Shown: one piece after another, positions 61,100 through 64,000 of the stretch
Position numbering within the stretch: position 1 is the stretch's first letter
How the letters are laid out: every line of letters starts with the position of its first letter
Source of the DNA: Nautilus pompilius
Lineage: Eukaryota > Mollusca > Cephalopoda > Nautilida > Nautilidae
Assembly (NCBI GenBank): GCA_018389105.1
Contig: JACATO010000332.1
Coordinates: 1,439,001 to 1,503,000 of the forward strand
Length of the DNA: 64,000 nt
Direction: 5' to 3'
Program-made: the position numbers and the translations under genes
The notes under the pieces: model-generated
What the model was told of the DNA's origin: nothing
The model's database searches: none
Seen by the model: only the letters and a program-made list of their open reading frames with translations

Positions 61100-63329
61100 C
61101 TAAAATAGAAACGTTTAAATAACCAGATTTATTTATGTAAAATATGTTTAATCAGTTATCATCTATGGATTTCCTTTATTACTCAGGGGTGTTTGTATAG
61201 AGAGGTATACTTAAAATGATATATTACTGCTACAAGACATGCATTTATGTTTTTGTTTTTACTTTATTCTGTGAATGCCAATTTGAAATAAATTTAAAGT
61301 TTATATGGTTCAGGACAAGAGTTTTACATCAGGGATATATTTAAAAGAGTAAGAGGTTTTCTTTAAGTTAATATAATCTCGTTTGTTATAAAAATATAAA
61401 CAAAATTTTTAATATTTATTCAGCTCTGCTGTTTATAAAGTAGGAGCCAATGATCTATAACATAGATAGTGTTGGATAAAGTAAATAAAAGAAGGAAATA
61501 AACAGAAAATGGCAGCAAACAAAAATAATCAGATTTGACTGTCTGGGGAGTTGAAGTAAAATATATGCACCTTTCCTACTATTTTTATTCAAAGAGATCC
61601 CATGACTACTTTATATTTTAGGATTGGCTTGAATAACAATAGTCACTAAACATGGAATGGCATAAATCTGTTGTTAAATACAGCTTTGGGTAACCATTGT
61701 GTTATCATTAAAGAAAGTGAACAAAACACTTAAATTTAAATCAAAATCAAAATTAACCCATGAGAAAATGCATTTTTTTTACAATTAAGACAAATATGTT
61801 TATAAGAGAAGCCCATATTATTAAAGACAGCATTGTTATTACAAGGAAGCAGGGAATCAGAAAAATTCCTGAGAAAGAACTGTCCCTGATTAAAATTAAA
61901 TGGATTAATACAATCACCAGTAATTGCATTATGTCATTTATTCTATTCATTAAAATTTCTAATACTAAACAGTATTTTCTTAAAACTAATCATGCCATAA
62001 TCTTAGCTAATTCATAATTATATTTCCTAGTATTCGTAACTGTCAACAGCCAAAACAATTTGCCCCTGTTTAGACGCTCAGTGGTCCCTAATTATTTTAA
62101 CAGTCTCTATAAAGTTTCGTCTTACACGAATACCGTTTAGAACTGATAGCTGTACTATTTTAAATATTTTCAGCGTATTTCAAATGCTTACATTTGTAAA
62201 TATTCAAGTAAAGTGAACTCTATTAAATTGGTGTTCTTTCTCAGATAAGGACTCCATATCTGCATAGAAAATTGAAAATCTAGATAAAGTAAAAATTTGT
62301 ACTTCCAAAACTAAAACTTCTGTTTGTATGCAACTTTCCTTTGGTAATCGTTTGTTCCATTGAAAGAAGTTACATTTTTATTCAGATTTTCATATATGGA
62401 ATTTTTACAATGCTTTTAAAAATTTATTTTTATGTGATTGGATTATTATTTTTAAAAAAAATGAAAATCACGAGTTGTATAGAACAAATTTTTTTAAAAT
62501 TATGCCTGCCATAGATTTCATTTGTAAGAAAAAAATTAAGGAAAATTTGGACCTTTATATTTTTTGTCTTAAGATTGTTGAATTTGCAGCAGCGATCTTT
62601 AAACAGTGTGAGTATATCTGGATAAAGAGGTTCCTTGGCGTGCTTAATTATATGGTGGCACGGGTCCCGTCATCTTTCGATGTTCTATTGAATGACGTGA
62701 TCTACTGACCCTCCAAAATTATAAGGATAGAACAAAACAGAATCCCTAAATACTTCAAAATAAGCAGATTACATTAATAAATGAATAGGCAAATATTCGT
62801 AAAAAATATAACCGAAAGCCGATGGAAATAAATGTTTTATGTACCCCGAATCCAAAGGATTGCAGATACAATAGGTACTCTTACAAAATTCCTGAAAAGG
62901 TTGACATTCGCCATTTTTGTACTCTGGTAATGAATAATCCTGCGAAATGTAATTATTTTTCTCTACTCAGCATTCCGCTCTGCATTTTCTTCTGGTATCT
63001 TTATAATATCGTGAATGGACAGGAAATATCACGTGATTTTAATCTGGAGACTTACATCCGATGGCAAGTACTGTTATCACGTGGCACCACTTAGCGGTCA
63101 AACACTGATTAATGTCCTAGCTGGATGAGTAATACGTTTTTGTTTTGTTTTTGTTTTTACCTTTGACTGTTGATACTAGGTATTTATTTTATCATTTGTA
63201 AAATTATTAAAGGCGACATAAGTAATCTTATAGGAATAAAATCACAAAACCTCTGGTCTTTAAAAGTATTTTAATGACGGATACCATATAAACATAATTT
63301 ATGTAATTTTTTTACGAGATACTACAAGT
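61100..63329. other. Sequence upstream of the first visible exon
   Basis: AT-rich. No further EGF exon of the host gene is recognised, so the next 5' exon is probably outside the window. The plus-strand frames at 62475-62708 and 62822-63094 have no recognisable family. Confidence 0.45.
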
Positions 63330-63620
63330 CTAGATGACTATCGGGTTATGCTCGTGCTCTTTGACGGACGGCGAGCGATAAACAGTGGGACACTTCTAGC
63401 AGAATATCGTATTAAGTCGTTACTACCACGATAAGCCAGCAAAGAAATTAACGACCGTACCATCTGGCTATTTACGGGTGGCTTCTGGTCAGATTGCGGG
63501 GTGGGTTTATCTTGTTGGCCACATAACAGTCACGGTCGAAGGCAACATATGTCGGAATCGTATTACGGATATTTGCACTAACCCGGCAGCACGAAATATA
63601 ATTAGAAGCCATCAAATTTA
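63330..63620. other. Less AT-rich patch near the right edge
   Basis: The base composition rises sharply here compared with 59-63 kb. Plus-strand frames read coding-like pieces such as G-Q-I-A-G-W-V-Y-L-V-G-H-I-T-V and V-L-F-D-G-R-R-A-I-N-S-G, but stops break both. It may be an exon remnant or element relic linked to the candidate exon at 63.7 kb. Confidence 0.3.
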
Positions 63621-63725
63621 TTGTTCCATTGCCTGTTGAGTTCGGTTTATATCGTTATCAAAGTTTTTTTTTCTTGTTTTCTTATCCGTATAGATCGAAA
63701 TTAAAGTGATTTTCTTTTTTTAAAG

Positions 63726-64000
63726 TTAGAGAAGCACATACTTGAGCAATGGGACGTTGGTATAATCCAGCAGGAAATTTCCGATGCCCTGGATTTGGAT
63801 CTTCTGCTGTCGATTTTTAACTTAGCGGTTTTCAATTCCAAGAGGAGTCGGAGATGGGAGGAAGAGGGTGGGAGCCGCACTCTTAAAATCGGCTATAAAC
63901 GTGGCAGAGCACGGGTGGATGTCCACGAGAATTGCCAGACGTTATCGCAGCAGTATGGGGTACATTGGAAGAACTACACAAAATCCATTCGTTACCTACA
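63726..64000 (+). CDS. Candidate exon running off the right edge (unknown product)
   Basis: Directly after a strong acceptor (ttttctttttttaaag at 63710-63725) the plus strand stays open for 91 codons to the end of the window, while the other five frames are closed. It reads L-E-K-H-I-L-E-Q-W-D-V-G, an aliphatic L-D-L-D-L-L-L-S-I-F stretch, a basic S-K-R-S-R-R-W patch and N-C-Q-T-L-S-Q-Q-Y-G. GC is near 48%, far above the flanks. There is no ATG, so if real it is an internal exon of a plus-strand gene. Family unknown; a transposon origin is not excluded. Confidence 0.4.

Noticed and set aside
62475..63094. Two plus-strand frames of 77 and 90 codons
   Set aside because: No domain, no splice context and composition close to the intron background; most likely chance.
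1..64000. CRISPR arrays, operons, ribosome binding sites, bacterial terminators
   Set aside because: The window is intron-containing animal DNA; the only tandem repeats are microsatellites and one minisatellite.

Overview
The window reads as animal nuclear DNA. It is AT-rich (roughly two thirds A+T by eye), with small exons, long introns, GT-AG splice sites, microsatellites, tRNA-derived SINEs and decayed mariner, Tc1 and other cut-and-paste transposons. SINEs carrying a 'cttgagcgaggtactttac' core are common in molluscs, and the host gene is a metazoan extracellular protein. My best guess is a lophotrochozoan, probably a mollusc. This is inference; nothing here fixes the species.

One gene fills almost the whole window on the minus strand. 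I could assemble 25 exons between 61099 and 729, about 3.8 kb of coding sequence or about 1270 residues. No start or stop codon is visible, so it is open at both ends. Reading 5' to 3' (high to low coordinates), the protein first shows five EGF-like domains (exons at 61.0, 50.2, 48.6, 41.9 and 40.1 kb). It then shows a tandem series of modules of about 177-200 residues: five nearly complete (39.1-30.5, 27.8-24.7, 23.7-16.8, 14.0-9.4 and 4.7-2.1 kb) and a sixth that runs off the low-coordinate edge (1.4-0.7 kb). Each module resembles the fibrinogen-like region of contactin-associated proteins (CNTNAP/neurexin IV). The order of motifs is a Cys near a Y-x-I-D-P-D-G motif, V-x-C, a 'C-x-Q-x(4)-Y-x-C' segment, a W-containing stretch, a CxCG...C...CNC knot, an LPV strand and a closing G-P/A-L-x-C. 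Known CNTNAPs carry one such region between laminin-G domains; here it is repeated and no laminin-G exon is seen. Every domain and module boundary is a phase-1 intron, while introns inside the modules differ from copy to copy. This architecture is the most interesting thing in the window.

The introns hold the rest. There are two mariner copies sharing the same frameshift (5.0-6.3 and 43.7-44.9 kb), older mariner relics (6.8-7.1 and 29.3-29.7 kb) and two Tc1 relics facing away from each other (35.7-37.6 kb). The large intron at 50.3-60.9 kb holds a terminal-inverted-repeat element with a decayed coding region (52.85-54.22 kb) and a 2.6-kb element with a broken transposase-like gene (54.5-57.2 kb). 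There are several SINE-like repeats, a long foldback (41.47-41.60 kb) and a minisatellite whose units alternate strictly between TGATGTCA and the CRE palindrome TGACGTCA (17.6-17.9 kb).

Two stretches do not fit the AT-rich intron background: a less AT-rich block at about 42.0-48.4 kb with long open frames on both strands, and the right edge (63.3-64.0 kb), where a 91-codon open frame behind a good splice acceptor runs off the plus-strand end. Both may be parts of other genes or of unrecognised elements.
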